Counted from the first letter of the stretch, positions 16,819-25,195 are shown. The stretch: 31,572 nucleotides of DNA from JAOUEA01 sp035249905 (GCA_035249905.1 DATFFT010000080.1:1-31572); one strand, 5' to 3'. Translations and numbers: made by a program. Notes: generated from the sequence alone by a model not told the origin.

Positions 16819-17876
16819 GCAGTCCTCCCCGTGTCGGGCGCCGCGTGCGGCGCCCGAGGATGCCCGACCTCCGCACGCCACCGATCGAGCGTGCGCATGT
16901 TCGCCACCGAATCCTCCCATGGCATCATCGCCGGGTCCCGATCCCCCTTCAGGATCGCGGCGTTCACGGCGTCGGCTTCCACCGTGTAGACATCGGGCTC
17001 GACCGACGACGCCATCGTCTCGGGCTCGGAGCCGCTCCGTTCGACGACGATCTCGGCCCCGCGACCGATCCGGCCGGGCAGCCACGGCGAATCGACGTGG
17101 ATCCTGCCCTCGGATCCGTAGATCCGAGCGTCGCTCTGGAGGTTGGCCTCGATCGAGCACGCCACCCGCGCGAGCGCTCCGGACTCGAACACGAGCGATG
17201 CCGCCGCGGAGTGATCGACCCCCGTCGGGCCGATCGTGCCGCTCCCGACCACGTCGACGGCCTCGACCGACGGCTCGCCGACGGCCGACGCGGCGACGAG
17301 GTGCGCCATCGATGTCGTGTAGCAGCCGACGTCGAGGATGCTCCCTCCCGCCAGCTCGGGAACGAGCAGGTAGTTCGTCGGCGCCGGCCCGGCGTCGTAG
17401 CCGAAGACGGCGTCGATCAGCCGGACCTCACCGATCGCGTCATCGCGGAGCAGTTCCACGAGGCGTTCCGTCTGAGGGTGCGAGCGGTACGCGAAGGCCT
17501 CGAGCAGGAAGACGCCGTTGCGCTCGGCCGCGTCGACGATCGCGCGAGCGTCCTCGCTCGTGACGGCGAGCGGCTTCTCGCACAGGACGTGTTTGCCGGC
17601 ATCGGCGGCGCGGGAGGCCCACTCGCGGTGGAACGGGTGATGTGTAGCGACGTACACGACGTCCACGTCAGGATCGCCGACGACATCTTCGTACCTCGCA
17701 TGGCGGGGCGCACCGAACTCGGTCGCGACAGCGACCGCGCGTTCGACGTCGCGGCTGCCGAACGCGAGGAGCTCGCCATCCTGGGACGCCCGCACGGCGG
17801 CCGCCATGATCCGCGCGATCTTGCCGGTCCCGAGGATCCCCCAGCGGACCGTCGGACCGTCACCCCGACCCGCCAT
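16815..17876 (-). CDS. Gfo/Idh/MocA-family oxidoreductase
   Basis: A 353-residue NAD(P)-dependent sugar dehydrogenase-like protein. ATG 17876; the Rossmann strand VRWGILGTGKIARIM places GTGKIA at 16-21. The family signature Glu100-Lys101-Pro102 (HVLCEKPLAV) contains the catalytic Lys. The GGSILDVGCYTTSMAHL segment matches the substrate-site helix of trans-dihydrodiol and 1,5-anhydrofructose-type members. The beta-sheet half ends near PDVYTVEADAVNAAIL. It starts 6 bp after the PMI-like stop and overlaps the lacI-type gene by 4 bp. Likely role is oxidation of a sugar, possibly at C1 or C3, or 1,5-anhydrofructose/xylose-type chemistry. Specificity cannot be read from motifs. Confidence 0.94.
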   Translation of the reverse strand: MAGRGDGPTVRWGILGTGKIARIMAAAVRASQDGELLAFGSRDVERAVAVATEFGAPRHARYEDVVGDPDVDVVYVATHHPFHREWASRAADAGKHVLCEKPLAVTSEDARAIVDAAERNGVFLLEAFAYRSHPQTERLVELLRDDAIGEVRLIDAVFGYDAGPAPTNYLLVPELAGGSILDVGCYTTSMAHLVAASAVGEPSVEAVDVVGSGTIGPTGVDHSAAASLVFESGALARVACSIEANLQSDARIYGSEGRIHVDSPWLPGRIGRGAEIVVERSGSEPETMASSVEPDVYTVEADAVNAAILKGDRDPAMMPWEDSVANMRTLDRWRAEVGHPRAPHAAPDTGRTA

Positions 17877-17882
17877 CGGTGG

Positions 17883-19079
17883 TCAGCCCCGTCCGATCGC
17901 GGGGACGTCGGGGTTGACGTCCGGCCCGAAGAACACGATCGCAACGAGATCGTCCTGCCCGGTGTTCCGGATCTCGACGCCCGACACGGCGCGATGGTGT
18001 GTGACGAGCAGCTCGTCCATGCCGGGGTCGCCCCCACGGACCTCGTGGCCACCGTACGTGCCGCTACCGGACAGGACGAGCACGTTGTGCACGCCCGCCT
18101 CGGTTGCGTCGTAACACCGGCCCGGTCCCACCACGAGCCGCTTCCCACTGAACTTCGTCGATCCGTAGAAGATCCAGGTCTCTTCGACGCCGTCCGAGGC
18201 CGATCCGCCGACGGGGAGCGGCACGAGGTGATGGTGCTCGTAGAAGAGCGGGTCGCCGTTCGCCTGCCAGTCGATCAGCTCGAGGATGAACCGCTCGCCC
18301 TTCGCCTCGCGGTCCTCCGCTCGCACGTCCTTCCAGAGGAGCTCCTTCGAGATGATGCTGCCGGCGTTCAGCGCCTGCAGCATCGCGAAGACGTCGGAGT
18401 CCTCCTGCAGCTCGATCGTGAGCGCCGTCCCCGGCGCGTGCAGCACGCCCGACGGGATGTGGAACCCGTGCTCGGCCACCTGCAGGTACCCGACGGAGTG
18501 CTGCAGGATCAGGTCGCTGTCCCAGCGCTCCAGGTATGGCAGGAGCAGCTCGTGGTTCCGCTCCTCGGCCACCGACGGATGCACCCCGAGGAAGGTCTCC
18601 GGGTGCGACCCCATCTCCACGCCGGCCGGGAAGTAGTAGGCCTCGTCCTTCGATCGGCGACCGACGAGCGACGCGTGCTGCTGCCGCTGGTGCAGGTGCA
18701 GCGGGAGCCGCGCGCCGTAGTCGAAGACCTTCGCGAGGCGTCCGAGACCGTCGTGCGCCGCCGCGTACGCCGCCCCCATGATGGCTTCGGGGTCCGACGC
18801 CACCGCGTCACGCAGGCTGATCCCGTCGGGATCGTCAAGCGCCAGGAAGCTCAATCCCTCGTCGGGGGGGCCGACGCGATTGTCGGCCTGCGTCGTCGAC
18901 GCGAGCCAACGCTCGCAGATCGCGCCGCGCTCGCCGAGGTCGTACTCCTCGTCTGGGAGCCCCAACCGGCGCCCGGGCGGAAGGAAGTCGCGAGCGACCC
19001 ACGCCGGTCGCAATCGGAGGATGCCGTCGCCGTCGGCGATGGCGCCGGCGACGGCGTCGCGTCTCGCGTCGATCGCCAC
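17883..19079 (-). CDS. Phosphomannose-isomerase-like cupin, putative sugar (phosphate) isomerase
   Basis: A 398-residue protein starting at GTG 19079, 9 bp after the ABC ATPase stop. It resembles type I phosphomannose isomerases: YGARLPLHLHQRQQHASLVG with His128 and His130, then SKDEAYYFP with Glu146, and AEHGFHIPSGVLHAPG with His204, His207 and His214, the expected metal and active-site ligands of the bicupin. The C-terminal half carries a second cupin-like fold (VVGPGRCYDATEAGVHNVLV). Overall similarity to classical ManA looks low, so the true substrate may be a non-phosphorylated aldose or ketose. Next to a xylulokinase gene, an aldose-ketose isomerase role is attractive but is inference. 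No signal peptide. Confidence 0.7.
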   Translation of the reverse strand: MAIDARRDAVAGAIADGDGILRLRPAWVARDFLPPGRRLGLPDEEYDLGERGAICERWLASTTQADNRVGPPDEGLSFLALDDPDGISLRDAVASDPEAIMGAAYAAAHDGLGRLAKVFDYGARLPLHLHQRQQHASLVGRRSKDEAYYFPAGVEMGSHPETFLGVHPSVAEERNHELLLPYLERWDSDLILQHSVGYLQVAEHGFHIPSGVLHAPGTALTIELQEDSDVFAMLQALNAGSIISKELLWKDVRAEDREAKGERFILELIDWQANGDPLFYEHHHLVPLPVGGSASDGVEETWIFYGSTKFSGKRLVVGPGRCYDATEAGVHNVLVLSGSGTYGGHEVRGGDPGMDELLVTHHRAVSGVEIRNTGQDDLVAIVFFGPDVNPDVPAIGRG

Positions 19080-19088
19080 GCGGGCGCC

Positions 19089-20342
19089 TCAGTCCGCCAG
19101 AGCGCCGGCGGCGTGAACCGGCGCGGCTTCGCGGCCTTCGCCAATCGACCGGCCGGACGCCGGGTCGAAGAAGTACAGCTTGCGGGTATCGACGTGGAGC
19201 TCGACCTGTGATCCCAAGGACGCCCGGCTCTCGGGGCCCACACGGGCGATGAACGTGGCTCGGCGCTCGCTCGCCTGCTCCTGCAGCTCCTGCACGGCCT
19301 TGTCGCCGACGTCCGATGCGAGCTCGCGCGTGTCCTCGGTCATGACCGGCGGCGCGTCGATCTGGAAATGGAGGAAGACGTCCGACCCCATGCCTTCGCG
19401 AAGGGCGACGGCCACCGGGAGCCGACTGGCCGGATCGGATCCCGGTACGAGGGCCGCGTCCTCCATGTCCTCGGGCCGGATCCCGAGGATCGTCGCCCGG
19501 CCATCGAACCCGGCGAGCTCGGGCCGAGCGTCGAGCACGGCGGGCGGCACGAGGAGGCGATGCCCCGCGAACACGACGGACGTCCCGTTGTCGTCCCTCG
19601 TGACGGTCGCCTCGACGAGGTTCATCGCCGGGGAGCCGATGAATCCCCCCACGAAGAGGTTCGCGGGGCGCTCGTACAGCTCCTCGGGCGAGCCGACCTG
19701 CTGGAGCTCGCCCTTCCGCAGCACGACGACGAGGTCGCCGAGGGTCATCGCCTCGGTCTGGTCGTGCGTCACATAGACGGTGGTCACCTTGAGGTCCTTC
19801 TGGATCCGCAGGATCTCCGCACGCATCTGCACGCGGAGCTTCGCGTCGAGGTTCGACAGCGGCTCGTCCATCAGGAACGCCTGCGGCTCACGGACGATCG
19901 CGCGTCCCATCGCCACACGCTGCCGCTGGCCGCCCGAGAGCTCGCGCGGTCGCTTCTGGAGGAACTCCTGCAGATGGAGGACGTCCGCGGCATCGCTCAC
20001 CCGACGGCGGATCTCCTCCTTCTTGAGCTTGCGGATCTTCAAGCTCAACGCCATGTTCTGGTACACGGTCATGTGCGGGTAGAGAGCGTAGTTCTGGAAG
20101 ACCATGGCGATGTCTCGATCGCCCGGCGGCACCTGGTTCACGACACGGTCCCCGATCGCGATCGTGCCGTCGGTCAGGTCTTCGAGCCCGGCGATCATCC
20201 GAAGCACCGTCGTCTTGCCGCAGCCTGAGGGCCCGACCAGCACGATCAGCTTGCCGTCCGGCACGTCGAGATCGAGTTCGTGCACGGCCTCGGTGCGGTC
20301 GGCGAACACCTTCGTGACGCCGCGGAGGGTGATCTCAGCCAT
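19089..20342 (-). CDS. CUT1-type sugar ABC transporter ATPase (MsmK/UgpC-like)
   Basis: A 417-residue ATP-hydrolysing subunit, longer than the usual 360-380. Walker A GPSGCGKTT (37-45), Q-loop Gln83, signature LSGGQ (135-139), Walker B AFLMDEP with Asp159 and Glu160, and switch His193 are all intact. A C-terminal MOP/TOBE regulatory domain contains LGIRPEDMEDA, as in MalK/UgpC. Within it a charged helical insert (about residues 333-365, including KAVQELQEQASERRATF) explains the extra length. ATG 20342 lies 51 bp after the MalG-like stop. Such ATPases are often encoded elsewhere and shared; a dedicated one here implies a fully self-contained importer. Confidence 0.96.
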   Translation of the reverse strand: MAEITLRGVTKVFADRTEAVHELDLDVPDGKLIVLVGPSGCGKTTVLRMIAGLEDLTDGTIAIGDRVVNQVPPGDRDIAMVFQNYALYPHMTVYQNMALSLKIRKLKKEEIRRRVSDAADVLHLQEFLQKRPRELSGGQRQRVAMGRAIVREPQAFLMDEPLSNLDAKLRVQMRAEILRIQKDLKVTTVYVTHDQTEAMTLGDLVVVLRKGELQQVGSPEELYERPANLFVGGFIGSPAMNLVEATVTRDDNGTSVVFAGHRLLVPPAVLDARPELAGFDGRATILGIRPEDMEDAALVPGSDPASRLPVAVALREGMGSDVFLHFQIDAPPVMTEDTRELASDVGDKAVQELQEQASERRATFIARVGPESRASLGSQVELHVDTRKLYFFDPASGRSIGEGREAAPVHAAGALAD

Positions 20343-20393
20343 CGAGCGGGCTCCGTTCCCTCGGATCGCGCCGTGTCATCGTCATACCTCTCC

Positions 20394-21305
20394 TCATCCC
20401 TTCAGGCCCACCGAGGCGATGCCTCCGATCAGCTTCTTCTGGACGAAGAAGTAGACGATCACCGTGGGGATCACCGTCACGAGGTTCGCCGCCATCGTCA
20501 GGTTCCACGGCGTGTCGGCCAGGGTCACGAGGTTCGCCAGCCCCAGCGCGACGGTGAACTTCGAGTCGTCGTCCAGGTAGATCAGCGGACCGAGCAGGTC
20601 GTTCCACCGCCAGAGGAACGTGAAGACCGCGCAGACCGTCAGGACCGGCGTCGACAGGGGCAGGATGATCCGCCAGAAGATCTGCCACGTGTTCAGGCCG
20701 TCCACGCGCGCCGCATCGTCCAGGTCCTTGGGGATCGTGCGCATGTACTGACGGATCAGGAAGACGAAGAATGCAACGCCCGTGAAGGCCGGCACGATCA
20801 GCGGGAGGTACGTGCCGTACCAACCGAGCTTCACGAACAGCAGGAACTGCGGCACCATCAGCGCCTGCCACGGGATCAACATCGTGACGATCAAGACGTA
20901 GAAGAGCACCTTGCTTCCACGGAACCGCAAGCGTGCGAAGGCGAAGCCGACGAGCGAGCACGAGATCAGGACACCGAGGATGCTCGCGATCACGATGACC
21001 ATCGTGTTGATCATGTAGCGGAAGAACGGCATGACATCGACGAGCACGCGGCGGAAGTTGTCCCATTCCCAGAACTCGCTCGGGAACCATTCGGGGGTCG
21101 GCGTGAAGACGGGCTCCAGATCGGGCTTCAGCGCTGCGGTGAGCGCCCAGGAGACCGGCATCAGGATGATGCCCGTGAGAGCGAGGAGGATCGCGTACAT
21201 GCCCACCTTGGAGGCGGTGCGCCGGGTCCGGTACCGGGAGTCCGATCGCGCCGGGGATTCCGGCGGGGGTGCGCCCTTGGTCGGCCTCTCCTCGAGGGTC
21301 TTCAT
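20394..21305 (-). CDS. Sugar ABC transporter permease, MalG-like
   Basis: A 303-residue inner-membrane protein with a basic cytoplasmic N-terminus (about 30 residues) and about six hydrophobic segments, including VGMYAILLALTGIILMPVSW and MVIVIASILGVLISCSLVG. The EAA loop that docks the ATPase reads DLDDAARVDGLNTWQIFWRI, followed by ILPLSTP. The C-terminal FFVQKKLIGGIASVGLKG is the classic ending of MalG-type CUT1 permeases. ATG 21305 lies 4 bp after the MalF-like stop. It works with the MalF-like partner to form the translocation pore. Confidence 0.96.
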   Translation of the reverse strand: MKTLEERPTKGAPPPESPARSDSRYRTRRTASKVGMYAILLALTGIILMPVSWALTAALKPDLEPVFTPTPEWFPSEFWEWDNFRRVLVDVMPFFRYMINTMVIVIASILGVLISCSLVGFAFARLRFRGSKVLFYVLIVTMLIPWQALMVPQFLLFVKLGWYGTYLPLIVPAFTGVAFFVFLIRQYMRTIPKDLDDAARVDGLNTWQIFWRIILPLSTPVLTVCAVFTFLWRWNDLLGPLIYLDDDSKFTVALGLANLVTLADTPWNLTMAANLVTVIPTVIVYFFVQKKLIGGIASVGLKG

Positions 21306-21309
21306 CGGC

Positions 21310-22230
21310 TCATCGCTCCCGCTCGGGGTCGTACTCGTAGTAGACCCATCGACCCGACGTGCGGAAGATCACGAGGATCACCGCCGCCGCGGCGAGCACG
21401 AGCACCCACGCGAGCGCGGACGCGTATCCATAGTGGCCGTTCACGAACGCCTCGTTCCAGAGGTTGATCAGATAGAACTGCAACGAGTCGCCGAGCCCGC
21501 CTTGCCCGCCCCGGCTCAAGACGTAGGCGATGTCGAACACCTGGAACGCCTCGATCAAACTCGTGAGTAGGACGAACAGCAGGGTTGGCGTAATCATCGG
21601 CAGCGTCACGTACCGGAACCGCTGCCACGGCCCCGCGCCGTCGAGCAGCGACGCCTCGTAGAGCTGAGCGGGGATGTTCTGCAGACCCGCCAAGTAGATG
21701 ATCGCGCCGCCGCCGATGCCCCACAAACCAACCAGCACGACCGAGGGGACCGCCCAGGTCGGACTGTCGAGCCACCTCGGCGGGTCGTCGATCCCGATCG
21801 CCCGGAGGATCTCGTTCACCGCGCCGACGTCGGGATTCAACAGCGCCACCCAGAGCACGGCCACCGCGACGCCGCTCAGGACCGACGGGAGGAACAGGAT
21901 CGTCCGGAACACGTTGATCCCTCGAATCTTGAGGTTGAGGATCAACGACAGGAGCAAGCCGCAGACGATGTAGAGCGGCACGGAGAGGATCAGGTACTTC
22001 AGTGTGACGCGGATCGAGACCCAGAACGTGCGGTCGTCGATCATGTCTCGATAGTTCTCGAGTCCCACCCACTCCGGCGGCGAGATGATGTTCCACTCGC
22101 TGAAGCTCAGCAGGAGAGAGCCGACGATGGGGATAAGCCAGAAGGCGAGTAACCCGAGAAGCCAGGGCGACAGGAACAGGTAGGCGGCGCGCTCCTCACG
22201 ACGCGCCATCAACCCTCTCGTCCCGCGCAC
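21310..22230 (-). CDS. Sugar ABC transporter permease, MalF-like
   Basis: A 306-residue inner-membrane permease. GTG 22230 follows GGAGG with good spacing; an alternative ATG at 22209 starts MARREERAAYLFLSPWLLGL. About six transmembrane segments are visible, beginning AYLFLSPWLLGLLAFWLIPI. The EAA loop reads AQLYEASLLDGAGPWQRFRY, followed by VTLPMITPT. The segment LFLPSVLSGVAVAVLW precedes a periplasmic stretch typical of short MalF-like CUT1 subunits. It sits after a strong intercistronic hairpin that separates it from the binding-protein gene, so it is probably expressed at a lower level than the lipoprotein. Confidence 0.95.
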   Translation of the reverse strand: MRGTRGLMARREERAAYLFLSPWLLGLLAFWLIPIVGSLLLSFSEWNIISPPEWVGLENYRDMIDDRTFWVSIRVTLKYLILSVPLYIVCGLLLSLILNLKIRGINVFRTILFLPSVLSGVAVAVLWVALLNPDVGAVNEILRAIGIDDPPRWLDSPTWAVPSVVLVGLWGIGGGAIIYLAGLQNIPAQLYEASLLDGAGPWQRFRYVTLPMITPTLLFVLLTSLIEAFQVFDIAYVLSRGGQGGLGDSLQFYLINLWNEAFVNGHYGYASALAWVLVLAAAAVILVIFRTSGRWVYYEYDPERER

Positions 22231-22258
22231 GATCGCTCCTCCGGGTGATCGGTGGGCG

Positions 22259-22292
22259 GCGCGCCGTCACCCGCGAGCGGGCGACGGCGCGC
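22259..22292 (-). other. Intercistronic stem-loop between binding-protein and permease genes
   Basis: A perfect 10-bp inverted repeat, GCGCGCCGTC (22259-22268) and GACGGCGCGC (22283-22292), with an inner CCCGC/GCGGG pairing. It starts 13 bp after the binding-protein stop codon on the transcribed strand. No U-tract follows and the next Shine-Dalgarno lies just downstream, so I favour an mRNA-stabilising or attenuating hairpin over a full terminator. Comparable hairpins occur between malE and malF, where they raise the binding protein over the permeases. Confidence 0.62.
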
Positions 22293-22305
22293 TTCGTTCC
22301 TCGGA

Positions 22306-23607
22306 CTAGGCGGCTTCCTCCCAGTCCTCCCACGCTTTGTCGAGGTTCTCCTGGATCGCCCCGTTGGCCTCGTCGAGCGCCTCCTGCGCGCTCTTCTCAC
22401 CACCGATGACGAATCCCCAAGCGTCGTAGTAGGGACCGATCACGTCCCACCGGTTCGGGACGAAGACGGCGGTCCGCGCGTTGCTGAGGACCTCGAGACC
22501 GTCTTCACGGCCCGGGACGCCCTTCGACCAGTTCACGTCCTCGGCGACCTGGAGGTCGAGCGGCACGTCACCCGAGGTCTCGACCCGCAGCTCCTGGCCC
22601 CTCGTCGCGAGGAACCCGATGAAGGCCTTCGCCTCCTCGGGGTGGTCGGAGCTGGCCATCACGCCGACGCTGTCGGTCCACACGAAAAAGTACGGGTCTT
22701 CGCCGGACGGAGTGGGAGAAGCGGTCGAACCCCAGTTGATGCCCGCCTTCTCGACCTTGTCGAGATCCTGGAAGTCGGTGATCACCATCGCGAGCTCGCC
22801 GCGGGCGAAGTAGTCCCGTCCTTGTTCCCAGGGGTCCAGGACGTTCGACGTCGGAAGACATCCCCGCTCGTACCCGCTCGCGAGGACCTCGAATTGCGCC
22901 ACGGCCTCCGGCGAGTTGAATATCGCCGTCCGTCCGTCATCGCTGAAGAACGTCTCCCACGGCGCGTACGCGAGGGGATCCGACGCGGCGCCGCCCCAGA
23001 CGCCGTTCGCCTCGTCCGTGAGCTGGCACGCGGTGTCGACGAACTCCTCGGGCGTCATCGGTGGATACGCGGCCGGATACTCGATGCCGGCCGCGTCGAA
23101 CAGGTCCTTGTTGTAGAGCATCTGGACGGAGCCGGCGTATGAGCCGAGGCAGTAGAGGCTCCCCTCGTAGGAGCAGCTGAACTCGTCGCCCGGCTCCACG
23201 ATCGAGGGGACGAACGACGAGAGATCGATGTCGTTCTCCGCGACCATGTCGTCGAGCGGCAGGAGCAGGCCCTCGCGCATCTGCTCGGGCCCGAAGACCA
23301 ACACGAGGTCGGGCTCCTTACCGGCCGCGATCGCAGTGTCGAGCTTCACGCCGTAGTTGTCCTCCGGATACGCGGTGACGTTGATCGTGACGTTCGGGTT
23401 GTCGGCCTCGAACTCCTGGATCAGCTGTTCCGCGAACGAGCCGGCCAGTCCGCCCGATTCGAAGACCCAGTAATCGAGGGTCACAGGCTCGCCGGAGCCG
23501 CCCTCCTGCTGGTCCGTGTCGGAGTTCCCACCGTCGTCCCCGGAGCACGCGGCAGCCACCATGACTAGCGCAGCCATCAGGATCGTGATCCTGCGGAGCC
23601 TGAGCAT
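22306..23607 (-). CDS. Sugar ABC transporter substrate-binding lipoprotein
   Basis: A 433-residue extracytoplasmic solute-binding protein of the MalE/CUT1 class. The N-terminus MLRLRRITILMAALVMVAAAC is a lipoprotein signal with lipobox VAAAC and lipidated Cys21, followed by a Gly/Asp/Ser linker. Family wording includes VTLDYWVFESGG, FEADNPNVTINV, QMLYNKDLFDAAGIEYP and ELAMVITDFQDL. GTG 23610 is an alternative start one codon upstream; ATG 23607 gives better spacing to the AAGGGGGTGGAGG ribosome site. First gene of the nine-gene minus-strand operon under site 4. The ligand is unknown; nearby glycosidases point to an oligosaccharide or glycoside. Confidence 0.96.
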   Translation of the reverse strand: MLRLRRITILMAALVMVAAACSGDDGGNSDTDQQEGGSGEPVTLDYWVFESGGLAGSFAEQLIQEFEADNPNVTINVTAYPEDNYGVKLDTAIAAGKEPDLVLVFGPEQMREGLLLPLDDMVAENDIDLSSFVPSIVEPGDEFSCSYEGSLYCLGSYAGSVQMLYNKDLFDAAGIEYPAAYPPMTPEEFVDTACQLTDEANGVWGGAASDPLAYAPWETFFSDDGRTAIFNSPEAVAQFEVLASGYERGCLPTSNVLDPWEQGRDYFARGELAMVITDFQDLDKVEKAGINWGSTASPTPSGEDPYFFVWTDSVGVMASSDHPEEAKAFIGFLATRGQELRVETSGDVPLDLQVAEDVNWSKGVPGREDGLEVLSNARTAVFVPNRWDVIGPYYDAWGFVIGGEKSAQEALDEANGAIQENLDKAWEDWEEAA

Positions 23608-23661
23608 CACCCTCCACCCCCTTCTCGTTCCCCGGCGGCCCGCCGGGGCGACACGGGGCGT

Positions 23662-23690
23662 ATGGTAACGTTCCCAGGTTCAGCCGTAAA
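23662..23690 (-). promoter_or_regulatory. Promoter with LacI-type operator, site 4 (transport/lacI operon)
   Basis: On the minus strand TGGGAACGTTACCAT spans 23676-23662. A -35-like TTTACG (23690-23685) is 17 bp from TACCAT (23667-23662), a good -10 position. The -35 overlaps the last codons of the upstream hydroxyacid dehydrogenase gene. The operator and its flanks match site 1 over about 22 bp. Because the operon includes the lacI-type gene, this site would close a negative feedback loop. Leader to the start codon is roughly 45-50 nt. Confidence 0.83.
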
Positions 23691-24801
23691 CCCAGTCGAC
23701 GGAGCCGTCGTAGAAGCGTTTGTCCTGAGCCGCGACGGCGTGCCGCGGCTCCTCACCCGTCGATACGCGAACGGCGTCGGCGCAGGCTTCGCGGAAGCAG
23801 CGCTCGTGCGCGAACCTGGTGTTCCCCGCGATGTGCGGGGTCGGCAGGATGTTCGGCGCGGTCCTGAACCACGCGTCGGCGGGCGGCGGCTCGGGGTCGA
23901 ATACGTCGACGCCGACGCGGAGCTCGCCCGCGCGCGCACGGTCCCACAACGCATCCTGCTCGACCACGGCCATCCGGCTCAGGAGCACGAAGATCGAGCC
24001 CGCGGCGAGCGACCGGATCACCTCACGATCGACGATGCCGATCGTGGACGGAGTGGGCGGGATCGCGACGATGAATACATCGCTCCGCTCGGCGAGCTGC
24101 GCCAGCGACGCGGTCCCGACGACGTCGTCCGCCGCGAGGACCTCCGGATCGATGAGCGGGTCGTAGGTCGCGACCTCGCACCCGTACGGCCGTACGAACC
24201 GACGGACATGACGGTTGATGCTCCCGTACCCGGCGAGGCCCAGCCTGCAGTCGGCCAGGTCTCGGAACACGTGGCTGGTGACGTCCATGGGCGGCATCCA
24301 CTCGCCCCGCCGGACGAGGTCGATCGCCTCGGGGAGATCACGGAGGAGCGCGAAGGTGATCCCGACGCCGAACTCGGCCACGGTCGGCGTCATCGTCCGC
24401 GAGGTGTCGACCACGGCGACGTTCCGACGCCCGGCGGCCGCCAGGTCGATCCATCCCAGCCGGAAGTCGTGCGTCCCCGCGACCACACGGAGCCGGGGGG
24501 CGCGGGCGAGCCGATCGTCGTCGAACCGCGGCGGGTCGACGCCGGTCAGCAACAGCATCCACGGCATCATCACCACCGCGACGGCGTCGGCGAGCGCCTC
24601 GTCGAGGCGGGCGTTCCGCTCGTCGGCGGATTCGTCCCCGGACCAGGCCAGATGCACGACGTCGCCGTGCGGCGACAGGATCGCCTCGGCGATGTCGCGA
24701 TACGCTGGGCCACCGTGTCGCCGCGCCTGGTCCTCGTCCGCAGGGGTGCCGGGCACGGTCGGACCCAGCACCACCATGCGGTGCGCGTTCCCCTCGCTCA
24801 C
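23680..24801 (-). CDS. D-2-hydroxyacid dehydrogenase-like protein with variant nucleotide loop
   Basis: A 373-residue member of the D-isomer 2-hydroxyacid dehydrogenase family. The open frame extends far upstream, but GTG 24801 overlaps the cupin stop by GTGA and has a purine-rich GAGGGGGAG ahead. Catalytic Arg276 (LLSRMAVVEQDAL), Glu304 (DVFDPEPPPADAW) and His323 (PTPHIAGNT) are in place. The dinucleotide loop reads GYGSIN (191-196): the third glycine of GxGxxG is Asn196. The glycine usually following the catalytic Arg is Met. These changes suggest altered cofactor binding or a divergent subfamily. It ends at the transport promoter. It may act on a larger sugar acid than the dehydrogenase at 12278. 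Confidence 0.9.
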   Translation of the reverse strand: MSEGNAHRMVVLGPTVPGTPADEDQARRHGGPAYRDIAEAILSPHGDVVHLAWSGDESADERNARLDEALADAVAVVMMPWMLLLTGVDPPRFDDDRLARAPRLRVVAGTHDFRLGWIDLAAAGRRNVAVVDTSRTMTPTVAEFGVGITFALLRDLPEAIDLVRRGEWMPPMDVTSHVFRDLADCRLGLAGYGSINRHVRRFVRPYGCEVATYDPLIDPEVLAADDVVGTASLAQLAERSDVFIVAIPPTPSTIGIVDREVIRSLAAGSIFVLLSRMAVVEQDALWDRARAGELRVGVDVFDPEPPPADAWFRTAPNILPTPHIAGNTRFAHERCFREACADAVRVSTGEEPRHAVAAQDKRFYDGSVDWVYG

Positions 24802-25184
24802 GGCATCGACTCCCCCTCGAGCACTTCCACCTCGTGCCCTTCGGCGTCGCTCGCCGTCTCGTGCAGGTGTCCGACCCGACCCCCCTCGGGCGTGGCGCCC
24901 TCGAACCAGAACCCCTCGAGCGCTTCGTAGACACCGACGACGTCGTGCACCGTGCCGGTCGGCGTGCAGACGATGTCGCCGGGACCGACCTCGTGGCTGC
25001 CAGCGCCGACGACCACACGCGCGCGCCCGTGGAACAGGAGCCAGTACTCGTCGCAGTCGTGGAAGTGGCGATCGAAGCGTCCCCCCGGCTCGACCCGGAA
25101 CACCCCCGCCGAGGTCACGTCGGACCACGACGGGCGCGCCTCGACCGACAGGCGCTGGACAACCACGGGGTCGGCAGGTTCCAT
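24798..25184 (-). CDS. Small cupin-domain protein
   Basis: A 128-residue single-domain cupin. Motif 1 contains RFDRHFHDCDEYWLLFHG with His40, His42 and Glu46; motif 2 contains GPGDIVCTPTGTVH with His80, so a full metal site is present. ATG 25184 is favoured because AGAGGAG precedes it with about 6-nt spacing; ATG 25199 would instead overlap the glycosidase stop by ATGA, and that start cannot be excluded. It overlaps the following dehydrogenase gene by GTGA. Such proteins often serve as sugar epimerases, lyases or sensors; role here is unknown, but the coupling to a glycosidase and a dehydrogenase suggests sugar-acid handling. Confidence 0.88.
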   Translation of the reverse strand: MEPADPVVVQRLSVEARPSWSDVTSAGVFRVEPGGRFDRHFHDCDEYWLLFHGRARVVVGAGSHEVGPGDIVCTPTGTVHDVVGVYEALEGFWFEGATPEGGRVGHLHETASDAEGHEVEVLEGESMP

Positions 25185-25195
25185 CGTTGCTCCTC

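Noticed and set aside
16815..17160. N-terminal extension of the LacI protein upstream of GTG 16818
   Set aside because: It overlaps the Gfo/Idh gene in another frame; the HTH begins directly at GTG 16818 with an ideal ribosome site.
20280..21467. Plus-strand reading frame of about 395 codons opposite the permease and ATPase genes
   Set aside because: It lacks any domain and is antisense to well-recognised transporter genes.
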